21,485 bases of DNA from Stentor coeruleus (GCA_001970955.1 MPUH01001191.1:1-21485), one strand, 5' to 3'. Shown: positions 1 to 10,257, counted from the stretch's first letter. The notes: generated from the letters alone by a model not told the origin. Numbers and translations are program-made.

Positions 1-918
1 GTCTTCAATTATTATACATGAAAATTTGATAGACATAAACTTTTTGAACTGCTTTTTTTAATAAATTTGCTGTCAATTCGATGCTAGAAAAATAAATGAA
101 TCTTATACTTATTTTGTTAAAAAAACTAGTATTATCTAAAGAGTGAGAAGTTAGTATAATTTAATAGTTGAAGAATTAGACGTCTATATTTGTATTTTAT
201 TGGAATCAACAAAGACTTAGATTAGAAATATGTGCCCTTTCAATCTTATTACTTTTTTATTTGATACCATCATAAAACATGTACCCAGTATAATAATATT
301 TTTTCTTACTCAAAAAGTAAAGCAATTTTCTAATATCCCCTGACAAGTATCGTTAAAATTTAAATTAAAGCCAAATCAAAATATTGAGATATAAAATGTC
401 TAAATAAAAAACAAGAAATGTTGATCTTATCATATTCATATAAACAAAAAATTCATATCTACCATAATTCTATTTATCCTTAAGATCAAAATCCACAAAC
501 CCAAATGCTAAAACCTAGAATTTCTTTTTTCAGGATAACTAAAACTAGCCTTATAAATCCAAAAGTTATCAAACCAAAAAATTAACTCTTCCTTTACAAA
601 TTTCTTATTGAAAAACTAGAGTTTTCTAGTAATAGATATTAAAACCCTCATAAACGAGAAAAGAAGCAAAACTAATCTAATCATAACTTATAAATCCTTA
701 AAAAAATACTGTTACAACATCAGAAAATTCAATCATTTTAATTGCCAATATTCATTCTATTATAATAAAAATCTCAAAAGAGCCTCTCCAAAGAACTGCA
801 ACTTAAAAAATATTTCTTTCAGATATCATCAAGCATGCAAATAAAAAAAAAAAATTTACAATCTAAAAATACTTTAAATATTTAAAATCATAATTATCAA
901 TGTTTATATTATCTAATC
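1..918. other. Intergenic, no gene seen
   Basis: AT-rich DNA downstream of the minus-strand CRAL-TRIO gene. I see no ORF with protein-like composition, no tRNA-like sequence and no long repeat. From about 460 to 900 the plus strand carries more C than G, so the coding strand of the upstream gene is G-rich here. This matches the 3' flank pattern of the other genes in the left part of the window. Confidence 0.6.
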
Positions 919-2496
919 TTACCAAATTTCGCATCTTTTTCTCGAACAAACCCCACACAATTTGCCTAATTTAGTCCTTTTCGGCGTTTCAACTTCTTCA
1001 TTCATACGTATCTCAACATGTCCTTCTAAATCTATCTCTTCCACATTTTCAATATTCTCATTTCTCCCTTCACAATTTATCACTAAAGAATTTTCTAAAA
1101 TTTCATTCTCTAAATACTCAGAATGTTCTTTTTGAAAAGATTCACAATGACTACTTAGTATTTTTCCATTTTGAGGAGAGCATAAAATCTGTAAACTTTT
1201 CCTTCCAACTGATCCTTCAACACTACCCCTAAAGCTTGAACTAGACTTTAGACGTTTACCTTCTAAAAATTCATGATGAGGAATTAGCATATTTGGGATA
1301 TTAACATTTATACCTTCAGTTATTTCACCCANAAATTCATGATGAGGAATTAGCATATTTGGGATATTAACATTTATACCTTCAGTTATTTCACCCATCT
1401 CACTTGATATTTCAGATCTTTCATGATTATATAAATGATAAGTACATACATCATTAAGAACATTTTCTATATTTTCTCCTTCAATAGAATAAGGACCAGG
1501 AGGAAAACAAGGTGGCCAATAGGTTTCTAAATTAGGTGAAGTNATCTCACTTGATATTTCAGATCTTTCATGATTATATAAATGATAAGTACATACATCA
1601 TTAAGAATATTTTCTATATTTTCTCCTTCAATAGAATAAGGACCAGGAGGAAAACAAGGTGGCCAATAGGTTTCTAAATTAGGTGAAGTTCCTCCATATT
1701 TCATTTCGTATTGGGATTTAGCAAAATGTGTTGGCATTTCTGTAGGGATACCTTCTTTCATAATTCTGATTTTTTTTATTGTATGTTCTTCGACGAATTT
1801 TTTTATGATGCTCCACATGAAATATATCGAGCTAGGAGCGTTTACGACGTAGTTTACAATCATCCTACATCTGAAATTGTCTTGTAAAATTTTTATGATA
1901 CTTCCTAGGCTTCTGATAGGTAAATTGCTAAGCCCTTGGTTGTTTAAATCAGTTATAACAACCCAATTTTCTATCTGTCCAGGCAGCATAAGTTTCTGTA
2001 TGGCAAATTCTAACAAAAAACACAACAAATTGCAATAATCATAAACAGTATTTTTAACAAGATCTAATTTTGCTATATTCAGCACAAGTAAAGGTCTAAA
2101 TCTATGATCTCGTCCATGCAAGTACAAAACCCCTGAGTTTAAAATATCCTTACATAAAGGAAATAGTGAATTATAACTCAAAGCTAAATTTTCAGCTCTC
2201 CACTTTATAGCATTCAATAAAGCCCCAAAAGATTTTTTCAAACAAAATTTACACCCTAATAATATTCTTAAAAGTTCTTGATCAACAAAAAATGCTGGCA
2301 ATTGTAAATCAGGTTCTTTTTGATGTATAAAATTTTTGAAAAGTTTTAATTGATCGAGTTCATAGTTAGTAAATTCGATTTTGTAAAATATATAACGAAC
2401 TATTGATTTATCTGTACCGGTATAGATATAATTAGCTTTAGGCCAGTATCTATATGCTTCAATTGGCACTAGTTTTCCTTCAGGAATATTTTCCAT
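919..2496 (-). CDS. CRAL-TRIO (Sec14-like) lipid-binding protein
   Basis: Likely binds a small hydrophobic ligand or phosphoinositide in the cytosol or at membranes, as Sec14/CRAL-TRIO proteins do; the ligand cannot be read from sequence. The N-terminal ~100 residues look like the helical CRAL-TRIO-N part. Residues ~110-260 carry the lipid-binding fold, including GVLYLHGRDHRFRPLLVLNI, WVVITDLNNQGLSNLP and the late stretch CRMIVNYVVNAPSSIYFMWS. The C-terminal ~200 residues are Glu/Ser-rich and look disordered. The start ATG is preceded by AATAA, like most starts in this window, and the stop is TAA. No signal peptide or membrane segment is visible. The frame crosses two single N bases (1332, 1543), each flanked by a direct duplication. 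Both duplications are in frame by chance and look like assembly artefacts. Removing 1332-1544 gives 454 residues instead of 525. Confidence 0.85.
   Translation of the reverse strand: MENIPEGKLVPIEAYRYWPKANYIYTGTDKSIVRYIFYKIEFTNYELDQLKLFKNFIHQKEPDLQLPAFFVDQELLRILLGCKFCLKKSFGALLNAIKWRAENLALSYNSLFPLCKDILNSGVLYLHGRDHRFRPLLVLNIAKLDLVKNTVYDYCNLLCFLLEFAIQKLMLPGQIENWVVITDLNNQGLSNLPIRSLGSIIKILQDNFRCRMIVNYVVNAPSSIYFMWSIIKKFVEEHTIKKIRIMKEGIPTEMPTHFAKSQYEMKYGGTSPNLETYWPPCFPPGPYSIEGENIENILNDVCTYHLYNHERSEISSEXTSPNLETYWPPCFPPGPYSIEGENIENVLNDVCTYHLYNHERSEISSEMGEITEGINVNIPNMLIPHHEFXGEITEGINVNIPNMLIPHHEFLEGKRLKSSSSFRGSVEGSVGRKSLQILCSPQNGKILSSHCESFQKEHSEYLENEILENSLVINCEGRNENIENVEEIDLEGHVEIRMNEEVETPKRTKLGKLCGVCSRKRCEIW
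1267..1397. repeat. 65-bp direct duplication around N at 1332 (assembly artefact)
   Basis: Bases 1267-1331 are repeated at 1333-1397 with a single N between them. The second copy ends exactly where the next duplicated block begins, so bases 1333-1542 form one small contig that overlaps both neighbours. Inside the CRAL-TRIO gene this duplicates 22 codons. An unmerged contig overlap is the simplest reading. Confidence 0.85.
1397..1689. repeat. 146-bp direct duplication around N at 1543 (assembly artefact)
   Basis: Bases 1397-1542 are repeated at 1544-1689, separated by one N. I see one mismatch, C at 1461 against T at 1608, which changes Val to Ile on the coding strand. The mismatch suggests two alleles or a read error rather than an old duplication. 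The unit plus N is 147 bp, so the frame of the CRAL-TRIO gene stays open. Confidence 0.85.
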
Positions 2497-3449
2497 TTAT
2501 TAGATGATTGAAATAAACTGGGATTTAGGTTTTGTCATGAATGGTAGAATATGAAAGTTATTTAAAATGAGGTTGGATGATGTTTTTTGGTTAGGATTTT
2601 CAATTCGGGTTTTGTTGTTAGATGGATTTTATTAGGTTTTTGGATGTGCTTTGGCCTGGGGAAAGTATGAAGATGAGAAAAAAGTATTAAGGAAAGGTAA
2701 TGAGAAATTGTTTGGGATATTAGATGGGATAGCGATGTGTCACAGTTTTTTACTGTGAAAATATGAATAATTCAAGATATATATAAGGAAGAATAGGAAA
2801 AACTGTTTGGAGTTTTGTAGAGAATATGGAAACTATAAAGAGAATTTTTTGTTTCAAAGAAAAACTTGGATTTATATAAAAATAGTTAATGCATGCCTGA
2901 TCAGTTTATAATTCTTTATATAACTAAGTATTTTATATATATTTTTGTTATTCTTGCATATTAAACATATTTTGTATTTCAAATATTTAACTTGTTCCAT
3001 AAAATAATATATTTTACTAAACAAAGCATCTTTAATTTCATAAAACAAAAATCTGGGGAAATTTACTTGATAAATGCAGTTAATTTCTTAACCGTACAAA
3101 TTAAAATGTCAATCCCAAAATTTTCTTCTTATCCCAACCCTAACATTTTTTCCATCTATTTTAAATAACAATTAAACCATATCATCAAACCTTTCCTCAT
3201 ATTTCCTAACCCAAACTCTTCTTTTGCCAAAAATCATTCTCTCTTTAAACTTGTTATTTTCAATATTTTCTATAATATTTATACTTTAACTTATAAACTA
3301 GTCTCTTAAAATACCTACATTTTCTTACTAACCATTTTTCCATATATTCTAATCTTCCTAAATTACATACAATAATCATAAATCTCAAAATATCCAAACA
3401 TATTTTTTATCCTAAAAAACTCCAAAACATAATTTCCTCTTTCTATTTA
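2497..3449. other. Intergenic with opposite strand skews at its two ends
   Basis: No gene recognised. The left part (5' flank of the CRAL-TRIO gene) is G-rich and C-poor on the plus strand: 32 G against 3 C in 2521-2640. The right part (3' flank of the Cys-rich gene) is the reverse: 34 C against 1 G in 3121-3240. The centre is plain AT-rich DNA. The left part presumably contains the CRAL-TRIO promoter, but I see no motif I can name. Confidence 0.6.
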
Positions 3450-4106
3450 TTATATAAAGTACATTATCCCAACAAAACTAATAAAAAATGATCCTGAAAA
3501 CTCAGCTATTTTTGATAACGTAGTGCCACCACTTGATAAATAATCTATTGAAGCTATATCTTCAAACACAAACCCTGCACATAAAGGCCGATCATGAAGA
3601 TAAACCCAAAACTCCTGTTTCAACAACAACAATATAAACAAATCAGCATCTTTATCACAAGCAGCTTTTTGTACAGATAAAGATAAATCATCAGCTTCAG
3701 AAATCTCACAATAACTAAAACCATGAATGCTTAATCCACATTTACATTCTCCAACACTGCCATCTGCAAGAGTACAATCATTATTACTTGAACAGACTTT
3801 TGGATGAATTCCTTGAAGCTTTTTCCCAAGATCAGGAGTTTTTAAGCAGGTTATTTTCATAAGTTCTTCTAATGATTCAGTATTTGGATAAAGTGAGTTT
3901 TTCTTACATGGTAATCCTGTATTACCTTGTTCCCAGTTTGTATATAAATCTTGAATATTACAAATGTCACTACCTAGACATGGGGAAATTTCTATAGAGT
4001 CATCAGTAAAAATACCACATAAGTGAGTTGAATAGGAACCACAGAGGATTGTTGGGCAAGTTGCAGATACTGTGGAGATGAGAAATGTTAGGTAAAAGAT
4101 TGTCAT
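3450..4106 (-). CDS. Secreted Cys-rich protein, probable GPI-anchored surface protein
   Basis: Predicted 218 residues, unknown function. Residues 1-15 form a signal peptide (MTIFYLTFLISTVSA). The body has 14 cysteines, an even number fitting disulfides in the secretory pathway. The segment around residues 105-133 (C-x5-C-x9-C-x-C-x9-C) resembles a small EGF/EB-like knot. The C-terminus has a small-residue stretch (SSGG, 191-194), a short spacer and a hydrophobic tail to the last residue, the layout of a GPI-attachment signal; a single-pass anchor is the alternative. The start is preceded by A-rich sequence and the stop is TAA. No intron is needed. It lies head to head with the START gene across 600 bp. 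I do not recognise a named family. Confidence 0.75.
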   Translation of the reverse strand: MTIFYLTFLISTVSATCPTILCGSYSTHLCGIFTDDSIEISPCLGSDICNIQDLYTNWEQGNTGLPCKKNSLYPNTESLEELMKITCLKTPDLGKKLQGIHPKVCSSNNDCTLADGSVGECKCGLSIHGFSYCEISEADDLSLSVQKAACDKDADLFILLLLKQEFWVYLHDRPLCAGFVFEDIASIDYLSSGGTTLSKIAEFSGSFFISFVGIMYFI

Positions 4107-4706
4107 TTTTATTTGAAAATATGACTGTTAGTTATGTAAATTTATTAGGAAGGAGGAGGTGTGAGAGGGTTTTGTATGGGAAGGAGGATTTTTGTATTGG
4201 AGATTAAGTTAGAAAGTGGCTTCAGTGAGAGTTTGAGTCTAAAATTATTTTAATTTAGGTAAAGACTTTTGAAAAAGATTATTTTTTTGTATGTTTAGTT
4301 TGTGATTTAGACTTAATTTGTAATAATAATATTTTTAATACCTAGAAATTAAGTCAAACATGGAAAGTTTTTAAGTATCGCTAGTTGTATTTAGAAAATA
4401 AAAATTTAATATCATTCTTTCAAAAATATACCCATTAGCTAAAACTAAAAATATCAAACACCTTCTAATATCATTAAAAAAACTAATTCTCAATACTCAC
4501 CTCTATCATAATTTTTTTCATATTTTTATCTTTCTATCCTTTCAATATTTACACCTTAATAATCTCCCCTCAGCAGCATCCTACAAAACCCCATACCTTT
4601 CTATACCCTTAATACCCTTATTTTTATCATAAAATTATTCCATTACCATGGTAATCGTTTTAAGCTGGATTATACCGTAACTACCTCATATTTTCTAACC
4701 TTATAA
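4107..4706. promoter_or_regulatory. Shared divergent 5' region of the Cys-rich and START genes
   Basis: The 600 bp separate two divergently oriented start codons, so both promoters should lie here. The half next to the START gene is strongly C-rich and G-poor on the plus strand: 49 C against 2 G in 4441-4620. The half next to the Cys-rich gene is G-rich on the plus strand, the mirror image. No defined transcription-factor site was recognised. The sequence TTATAA abuts the START ATG. Confidence 0.5.
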
Positions 4707-5324
4707 ATGGAAGCCTCACTAAACCAAAGAGCCAAAGAAATTCTCGACCGGGCGATGCACGACCTTAAACAAGTCAACGAATCAGGCGGATGGGAAGTCT
4801 TTGGTCACGGGAAAAAAATTGAGCAAATGCGTAAACCTTCTGACGTTTTATTTTTAATCAGAGGTGTCTGCACAATTCCATTAGACCATGAAACAGTTAA
4901 AGCTTTCATTGAAAAACCTGAAAACAGACCAAAATTCTTCAATGATATATCAGAAGTTCAAGTTCTTGAAACCTTGTCAGATGGACCACAAATAACTCAT
5001 AATGTTATAAAATGTCCACCAGGGGTTAGTGATAGAGATTCAGTAACTGTTTGTGGAGTTAGAATTGATGATGAAGAGAATATCTATATAGCAGAAAGAA
5101 GCATTGATTATGGATACCCTGCACAAGATGGTAAAGTAAGAGTTGATTTACATATGTCAGGATTTGTCATTCAACCAGTTGGACCTAGAGAATGCACACT
5201 TGCATATATTTTCAACCTTGATCCTAAAGGTGCACTTCCTGAAGCATTTGTCAATGTGGTTCAGAAAAAACAAGCTAAAGTTCCAGGGATTGTTAGAGAA
5301 TTACTTAAGGGTGGAGAGAGATAA
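4707..5324 (+). CDS. START-domain lipid-transfer protein
   Basis: A 205-residue protein that is almost entirely one StAR-related lipid-transfer (START) domain, normally about 200 residues. It should bind a lipid in an internal cavity and move it between membranes in the cytosol; the lipid is not predictable. The layout fits the fold: an N-terminal helix, then strands with LIRGVCTIPLD, then the conserved GVSDRDSVTVCGVR region, and a closing helix EAFVNVVQKKQAKVPGIVREL. No signal peptide, mitochondrial presequence or membrane segment is seen. The start ATG at 4707 follows CCTTATAA and is the first Met of the domain. The stop is TAA. There is no intron. The gene is divergent from the Cys-rich gene and convergent with the coiled-coil gene 874 bp away. 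Confidence 0.88.
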   Translation: MEASLNQRAKEILDRAMHDLKQVNESGGWEVFGHGKKIEQMRKPSDVLFLIRGVCTIPLDHETVKAFIEKPENRPKFFNDISEVQVLETLSDGPQITHNVIKCPPGVSDRDSVTVCGVRIDDEENIYIAERSIDYGYPAQDGKVRVDLHMSGFVIQPVGPRECTLAYIFNLDPKGALPEAFVNVVQKKQAKVPGIVRELLKGGER

Positions 5325-6198
5325 TTAAGCTAGAATTATGGTATTTCTTTGATGAGAGGTGATATGATTGTAAACGGATAGTTAAATATGGTTTTTGGTT
5401 AATGGTTGAAAGAAAATAGGAATGATGTGTTTTGGGGATGATTGGATTTGAGAAATTGTTTGGAATTTGTCATGGAGATGGAGATATGATAGATGCTTAT
5501 GAGAAATGTGAAGGGTTTTTGATTTTAGTTGGAGGATTTTTGATCGTTTGAGATAAAATGATTAGGTAAGGGTTGGGATTTTGGGATGATGTGTGCTAAA
5601 TGTGATAGTTTATGAGAGTTTATACTTTTGGGTTAGAAATAGATGTTTTGTGAATGAGGTTATTTTAATTTTTTGTTTTCTTGAACTGATTCGGAGTGAG
5701 GTGGTGATAATTTTAAAGGGTATAGAGTAAGATTATTATGGTTAGCTATAAATTGTATGATTTCTTATAAAGGATGATGATGCTGTAATATCCTAGTCTA
5801 ATTTTGGAAATGAAATATGCTTTCTGATATCTAAGTATTTAATATGTTTTTCAATAAAAATGTATACAATATAAATTAGAAATCATAAAAATATACTGAG
5901 TAGGAAATAAACCATATTGTTTTCAATAAACTCAAAACAATAAACCCATTGATAATCTTATTTTGAAATACCATACACTAACAATTAAACCTATAAAATA
6001 CTATTATATTTACTATAAGACATATAGTCTGTGATATCTTTAACACCCAAACTTTAACCCAACCTTAAAACATCATTCATAATTAAACATAAAAAATTTA
6101 AAATACATATAAAAAACGTATTATTTATCCCCTTTATAATTTTTACTACTATATTATTAAATAATCATCACTCTAAAACCTAAGCTAATAAAAACTCA
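5325..6198. other. Intergenic between two convergent genes, strong G/C strand skew switch
   Basis: No gene recognised. The left half, downstream of the START gene, is G-rich and nearly C-free on the plus strand: 38 G against 2 C in 5401-5520. From about 5930 the plus strand becomes C-rich, so the coding strand of the minus-strand coiled-coil gene is also G-rich downstream of its stop. The middle is AT-rich. Confidence 0.6.
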
Positions 6199-7068
6199 TT
6201 ACAATATAGTTAGCTTATTTTTCTGCGTAATGCCTAAATCAGATGCACTACGAATATGCAGCATATCCCTTCTTAAATACGGTGACTCGTATTTTTTATC
6301 CTTTCTCGGTATCGACTCAATAGTCTTAAAAAGTTCTGTCCCAGTATTAGTATTTTTTTTTGTCCTCTTACCTCTTTCCGTAAACCCTCCATCCTTCGAC
6401 ACCTTAGGCAACTTTGATTTTTTCCCTTTAATTGATTGAAGCTCCTTATACATAAAATGTTGCTCAAGCTTTAGCCTTTCAATTTCTTTATCTTTTTCTC
6501 CAATTATATCTTTCATTGTCTTTTCTGAAGCATTTCGTGCTGTATGTACACCTTTATCAACTTTATCTACAGCATTACAAATTTCATGCTTGAATTTATC
6601 TTCAATACCTTTAAGTCTTAGTTCAAGGTCAATAGCATTTTTATTTTTTATATGCAAGATTTCAGCTTCTTTATCTACAACTATTTTGTCTAAATCTTCA
6701 ACTTTCTTTATATGATACGCTTTGATTTTTTGCAGTTCTTCGATTTTAAACTCATATGTTTCCATGTCTAATCGCATTTGATGTTGGACTGATATATGAC
6801 TTCGTATATCAGATTCTAGTTTCTGTATCATTTTTTCAAATACTATCAGACGTTGGGTGAGTTCTTTGACCTCTGAGTTCTTTATAGTCCTTTTAAATGA
6901 TACTAACGTTGTCAGAAGCTCTTTAAGATTCTCATATACTTCTTCAGGTTCAAGTGATTGTAATGTTTCAAGTTCTATATCATTAACTTCATCTTCATCA
7001 AGGTTGCAGTTTTGGATAAACATATCTTTGAATAACTCGTGGATTTTTTTTAATACCTCTTCACTCAT
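6199..7068 (-). CDS. Coiled-coil protein of unknown function
   Basis: Predicted 289 residues. Residues ~40-215 are rich in Glu, Lys, Leu and Ile with heptad-like spacing (for example QRLIVFEKMIQKLESDI and EKDKEIERLKLEQHFMYKEL), indicating a long coiled coil. The N-terminal ~40 residues are acidic (NCNLDEDEVNDIELETLQSL). The C-terminal ~75 residues are basic and probably disordered (GKKSKLPKVSKDGG, ERGKRTKK), ending in TQKNKLTIL. A cytoskeletal or basal-body role is possible for such proteins in ciliates, but nothing here specifies it. The start follows TTAAAG and the stop is TAA. No signal peptide, membrane segment or intron is seen. Confidence 0.72.
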   Translation of the reverse strand: MSEEVLKKIHELFKDMFIQNCNLDEDEVNDIELETLQSLEPEEVYENLKELLTTLVSFKRTIKNSEVKELTQRLIVFEKMIQKLESDIRSHISVQHQMRLDMETYEFKIEELQKIKAYHIKKVEDLDKIVVDKEAEILHIKNKNAIDLELRLKGIEDKFKHEICNAVDKVDKGVHTARNASEKTMKDIIGEKDKEIERLKLEQHFMYKELQSIKGKKSKLPKVSKDGGFTERGKRTKKNTNTGTELFKTIESIPRKDKKYESPYLRRDMLHIRSASDLGITQKNKLTIL

Positions 7069-7435
7069 CTTTAATCAAATTATGAAGTTGTCTTTCATAT
7101 TGAAAATCAAATAAAATAGTTAAAATTATGGTTAAAATTTTTATCAACTGTTGTTTATGGCTATTCTAATTAAAAATCATATGTTAAAACAATTTATAGA
7201 TTATATAAAAACACTAATCTAAGCTTTTTTTTTATTTTAAACGAATTTATAGTAGTTATTGATACTGATAATCTAAAAAAATATTGTTTTATATATCGAA
7301 ATGACTAAACCAAGTAAAGCATTTCTGATTATTTTTTAAATTATATCTAATTAGATTAGGTTAGATTAATAAATCGTCCCCCGATTAGGGACCAAGTTCC
7401 TTTTTTGAAATTATATCTAATAAAAGGGGTTTTAA
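7069..7435. other. Intergenic, no gene seen
   Basis: AT-rich spacer holding the 5' flank of the coiled-coil gene and the 3' flank of the DOMON gene. A 14-bp motif (AAATTATATCTAAT) occurs twice, around 7339 and 7408, and a short C-run (TCGTCCCCCGATTAGGGAC) lies near 7374. I cannot assign a function to either. Confidence 0.5.
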
Positions 7436-10194
7436 TTAATAGAGTACTATAACTAAAGAAATCATCGCTAAATATAAATCTTCCTGTGCACTAACTGTTG
7501 ATCCTCCACTTCCACTTCCATCATCTCCATTATTCGCAGCAGTGCTTATAGTTATAACCATAATTCCTCTATCATTTGAAGTACCTCCATGTTGACTAAT
7601 ATCCCCATTAACAACATCACCAAAAGCCCACAAAACTTTAATTTGCGCAGTATTTGCAAGTTTAAAATCATTACTATCTCCAGTATTTAAATTACGACTC
7701 CATGCATAAATATAAGTAGTACCTTCTTTTACCCTATCTTTGCATTTAACATCCATACTAGTATCTTCATTTGGATAACCATTCCCAATAGCAAATCTGT
7801 CTTGACATTTATTAATTTCTCCCATATAAAAAACTATTATATCAGCATCAGCCATACTTGAAGCTCCTTGATAATCTTTAAACCCAATTCCTACCCATTT
7901 GGTTGAATCATATATGTTTTCGTCTATGCCAATAAAGAAATTTATCCCTGTACTACCAGCAAAAGTCCAATTAAGCCATAAATTGTTATTAAGTGTAGCT
8001 TTTCCATTTTCTGCACTAGTTCCATCTCCAGTATTTTCTGAAGTTCCACTTTTTAATGATACTATAAGACTTCCTCTATCACTATTTGAACCTCCATGTT
8101 CTTGGATATCCCCATTTACAATATCCCCAATAGCCCATTGTATTTGAACTTTATCAATGTTTAATAAATTAAAGTCTTTTGAACTGTCTAATGTATTTAG
8201 TTTTCTATTCCAACAATATATATATGTTGTTCCTTCATGTGCTTTATCTTTGCAAGTTATGTCTTGTGAGGAATCTTCTGATGGATAAGCATTGTCTGTA
8301 GCCCAACGATCTTGACAAGAATTTGTTGATCCTAGGAAAAATGTTACGACATCAGAGTCAGACATTGAAGTGTCACTTAAATAATCCTTAAAAGAAATAC
8401 CAGCCCATTTTGTATCGCTGTATATTGCTTCTTCAACACCCAAACAAAAATCAATAGCATCTGTTCCTAGGGTCCAATTAAGCCACATATTCGAATTCAA
8501 TGAAGCTTTAGTTCCTGAAGTTTGCCCTGAATCAGTATTCCCACTATCTCCACCATTATCAGTAGTATTAGAAGTACTCCCACTAGCCAAAGATATAGTC
8601 AATGATCCTCTATCACTACTTGATCCTCCATGTTCAACAATATCCCCATTAGCAATACTCCCAATCGCCCATTGTAATTGAACATTATCTAAACCTTCAA
8701 GATTAAAATCTTTTCCATCACCAGTATTTAAATTCCTATACCATCCATATATATAATAAGTTCCTTCATGAATTGTATCATTACATATAATGTTTTTAGT
8801 AATATCTTCATCAGGATATGAGTTCCCAGTTGCCCAACGATCTTGACAGTTTCCAGTTTCGCCCATATAAAAAGTTACTACATCAGAGTTCCCCATACTA
8901 CTACCACCAGATGTACTTTTTAATGAAGCTCCAACCCATTTAGAAGTACTATATGTAGTATCATCAACAGCTAAATAAAATTGAATAGCTGATGTACCAA
9001 TATTAGTCCAATTAAGCCACTATGAGAATTTAATGTTGCTTTACCATTTCCAGAACTTGAACCACTATCAGTACTTCCACCACTACTACTACTACCTGTA
9101 AGACTTATATAAACTCTTCCTCTATCACTTGAAGATCCTCCATGTTGATTTATATCGCTATTTGATATAGTCCCTATTGCCCATTGAACTTGAACATTGT
9201 CTATTCCTGTTAAATCATAATCCTTTGTGGTATCTCCTGTACTTAAATCTCTTGACCAACCGTATATGTATGTTGTACCTTCTATAGCACGATTTTTACA
9301 GGTTATACTATTTAATGTATCTTCATTTGGATATGAATTCCCTGTTGCCCAACGATCTTGACAAGTGTTTGTATCACCCATAAAAAATGTGACAACATCA
9401 GATGAAGACATTGACCCACTACCTGAAAAATCTTTTAGGGATATTCCGACCCATTTACTTGCACTGTAGATTGAACTGGATACACCTATAAAGAATGTTA
9501 TCTTAGTGCTTTCAATTGTCCAGTTCAACCAAAGATTTGACGTTAAGTCGATGTAACCAGGGACTGTATTGCTTGTAGTGCCTCCACTGCTGCTTCCATC
9601 ATCACCTCCATCATCACCCCCATCATCACCGCCATCATCACCGTCATCACCGTCATCGCCGTCATCACCGTCATCACCGCTACCACTTGAACCACTAGAT
9701 GATCCATCTAAAGTAATTATTGATGTGCCTTGACTCGAATGGACTAACAAAGTGCTACCTGACATTGATCCATAAGCCCATTGAACTTGTACATCAGTAA
9801 TTCCATCAAGATTATAGTCATAAGTGTCTCCGGTATTAAGTAGCCTTGACCAACTATAAACATAAGTACTTCCTTCAATAACTCTATCATAGCACGTAAT
9901 GCTTTTAGTCGTATCAACTGGAGGTAAGGAATTCCCTGTAGCCCATCTATCATAGCATTCATTTACTGAACCCATAGGGAAAGTTACAACATCTGAATTA
10001 GACATCGATCCTGAGCCTGTACTACTTTTTAATGAAATGCCTACCCATTTGGTTGAGCTGTAAACTGATGAAGCAACCCCAACATAAAACCGTATTGTTG
10101 TATCAACGGTAGTCCAATTAAGCCATATGTTGCTGTTAAATGTATTTTCTCCAGCTAATGCAAAGGAGATAATTACTAGAATTTTTACTAGCAT
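7436..10194 (-). CDS. Five-DOMON-domain secreted protein, interrupted by a one-base frameshift
   Basis: Reads as two open frames, 8971-10194 (N-terminal part) and 7436-8896 with the frame extending back to about 9020. They together encode one protein like the neighbouring paralogue. It begins with a signal peptide (MLVKILVIISFALAG) and has five DOMON domains of ~150-160 residues. A GDD-repeat acidic linker lies after domain 1, and a hydrophobic C-terminus after GGSTVSAQED suggests GPI anchoring. Each domain has an NWT sequon, a GSM-x-x-SD-type Met, a CQDR...TC Cys pair and a late His (HGG or HSS), candidate haem ligands as in DOMON cytochromes. The frameshift lies in domain 3: the -1 base reading gives WLNWTNIGTSAIQFYLAV exactly where expected. 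It may be an assembly error or real inactivation. The role is unknown; surface redox or adhesion are possibilities. Confidence 0.82.
9018..9023 (-). other. Frameshift site in the five-DOMON gene
   Basis: On the coding strand the sequence reads AATTCTCATAGTGGCTTAAT. All other domains have Asn-Xaa-Trp-Leu/Ile-Asn-Trp-Thr here, so one base appears missing between CATA and GTGG (for example CATATGTGG). Before the site the frame encodes GNGKATLNSH. After it, the shifted frame continues the domain without a further stop to 7436. No N or duplication is present at this point. Confidence 0.8.
9595..9679 (-). repeat. Acidic GDD-repeat linker, 9-bp-type microsatellite
   Basis: A short tandem repeat of ATCACC/GTCATC-type units on the plus strand encodes GDDGDD then GGDDGGDD linker sequence between DOMON domains 1 and 2. 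The equivalent linker in the paralogue is a pure Asp/Glu run made from a different repeat. The two linkers have therefore diverged by repeat turnover. Confidence 0.85.
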
Positions 10195-10225
10195 TATTTA
10201 TATAAATGGCTGTCATGATAATAAA
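10195..10225 (-). promoter_or_regulatory. Conserved 5' flank of the five-DOMON gene with TATA-like element
   Basis: Immediately upstream of the ATG the coding strand reads TTATTATCA, a short variable part, then GCCATTTATATAAATA-ATG. The paralogue has TTATTATCA, then GGCATTTTTATAAAAA-ATG. This flank is conserved although the surrounding intergenic DNA is not, suggesting a core promoter or a very short leader. Confidence 0.45.
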
Positions 10226-10257
10226 CCTATGAATATTTTCAAATTAAGGTGCCGATA

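Noticed and set aside
1333..1689. Genuine internal protein repeat in the CRAL-TRIO protein
   Set aside because: The copies are nearly identical at the DNA level and meet exactly at single Ns, the same pattern as in non-coding DNA at 10314.
3130..3145. CCCTAACA-like motif resembling a heterotrich telomere unit
   Set aside because: Only one copy occurs, inside a generally C-rich intergenic stretch, so it is not a telomere or telomere remnant.
5143..5328. Second small reading frame within the START gene
   Set aside because: It overlaps the START frame completely and has no protein-like features; a shadow frame.
7339..7425. Repeated AAATTATATCTAAT motif as a possible regulatory site
   Set aside because: Two copies of an AT-only-type motif in AT-rich DNA with no positional logic.
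9744..9962. Minus-strand reading frame inside DOMON domain 1
   Set aside because: Overlapping shadow of the well-supported DOMON frame.
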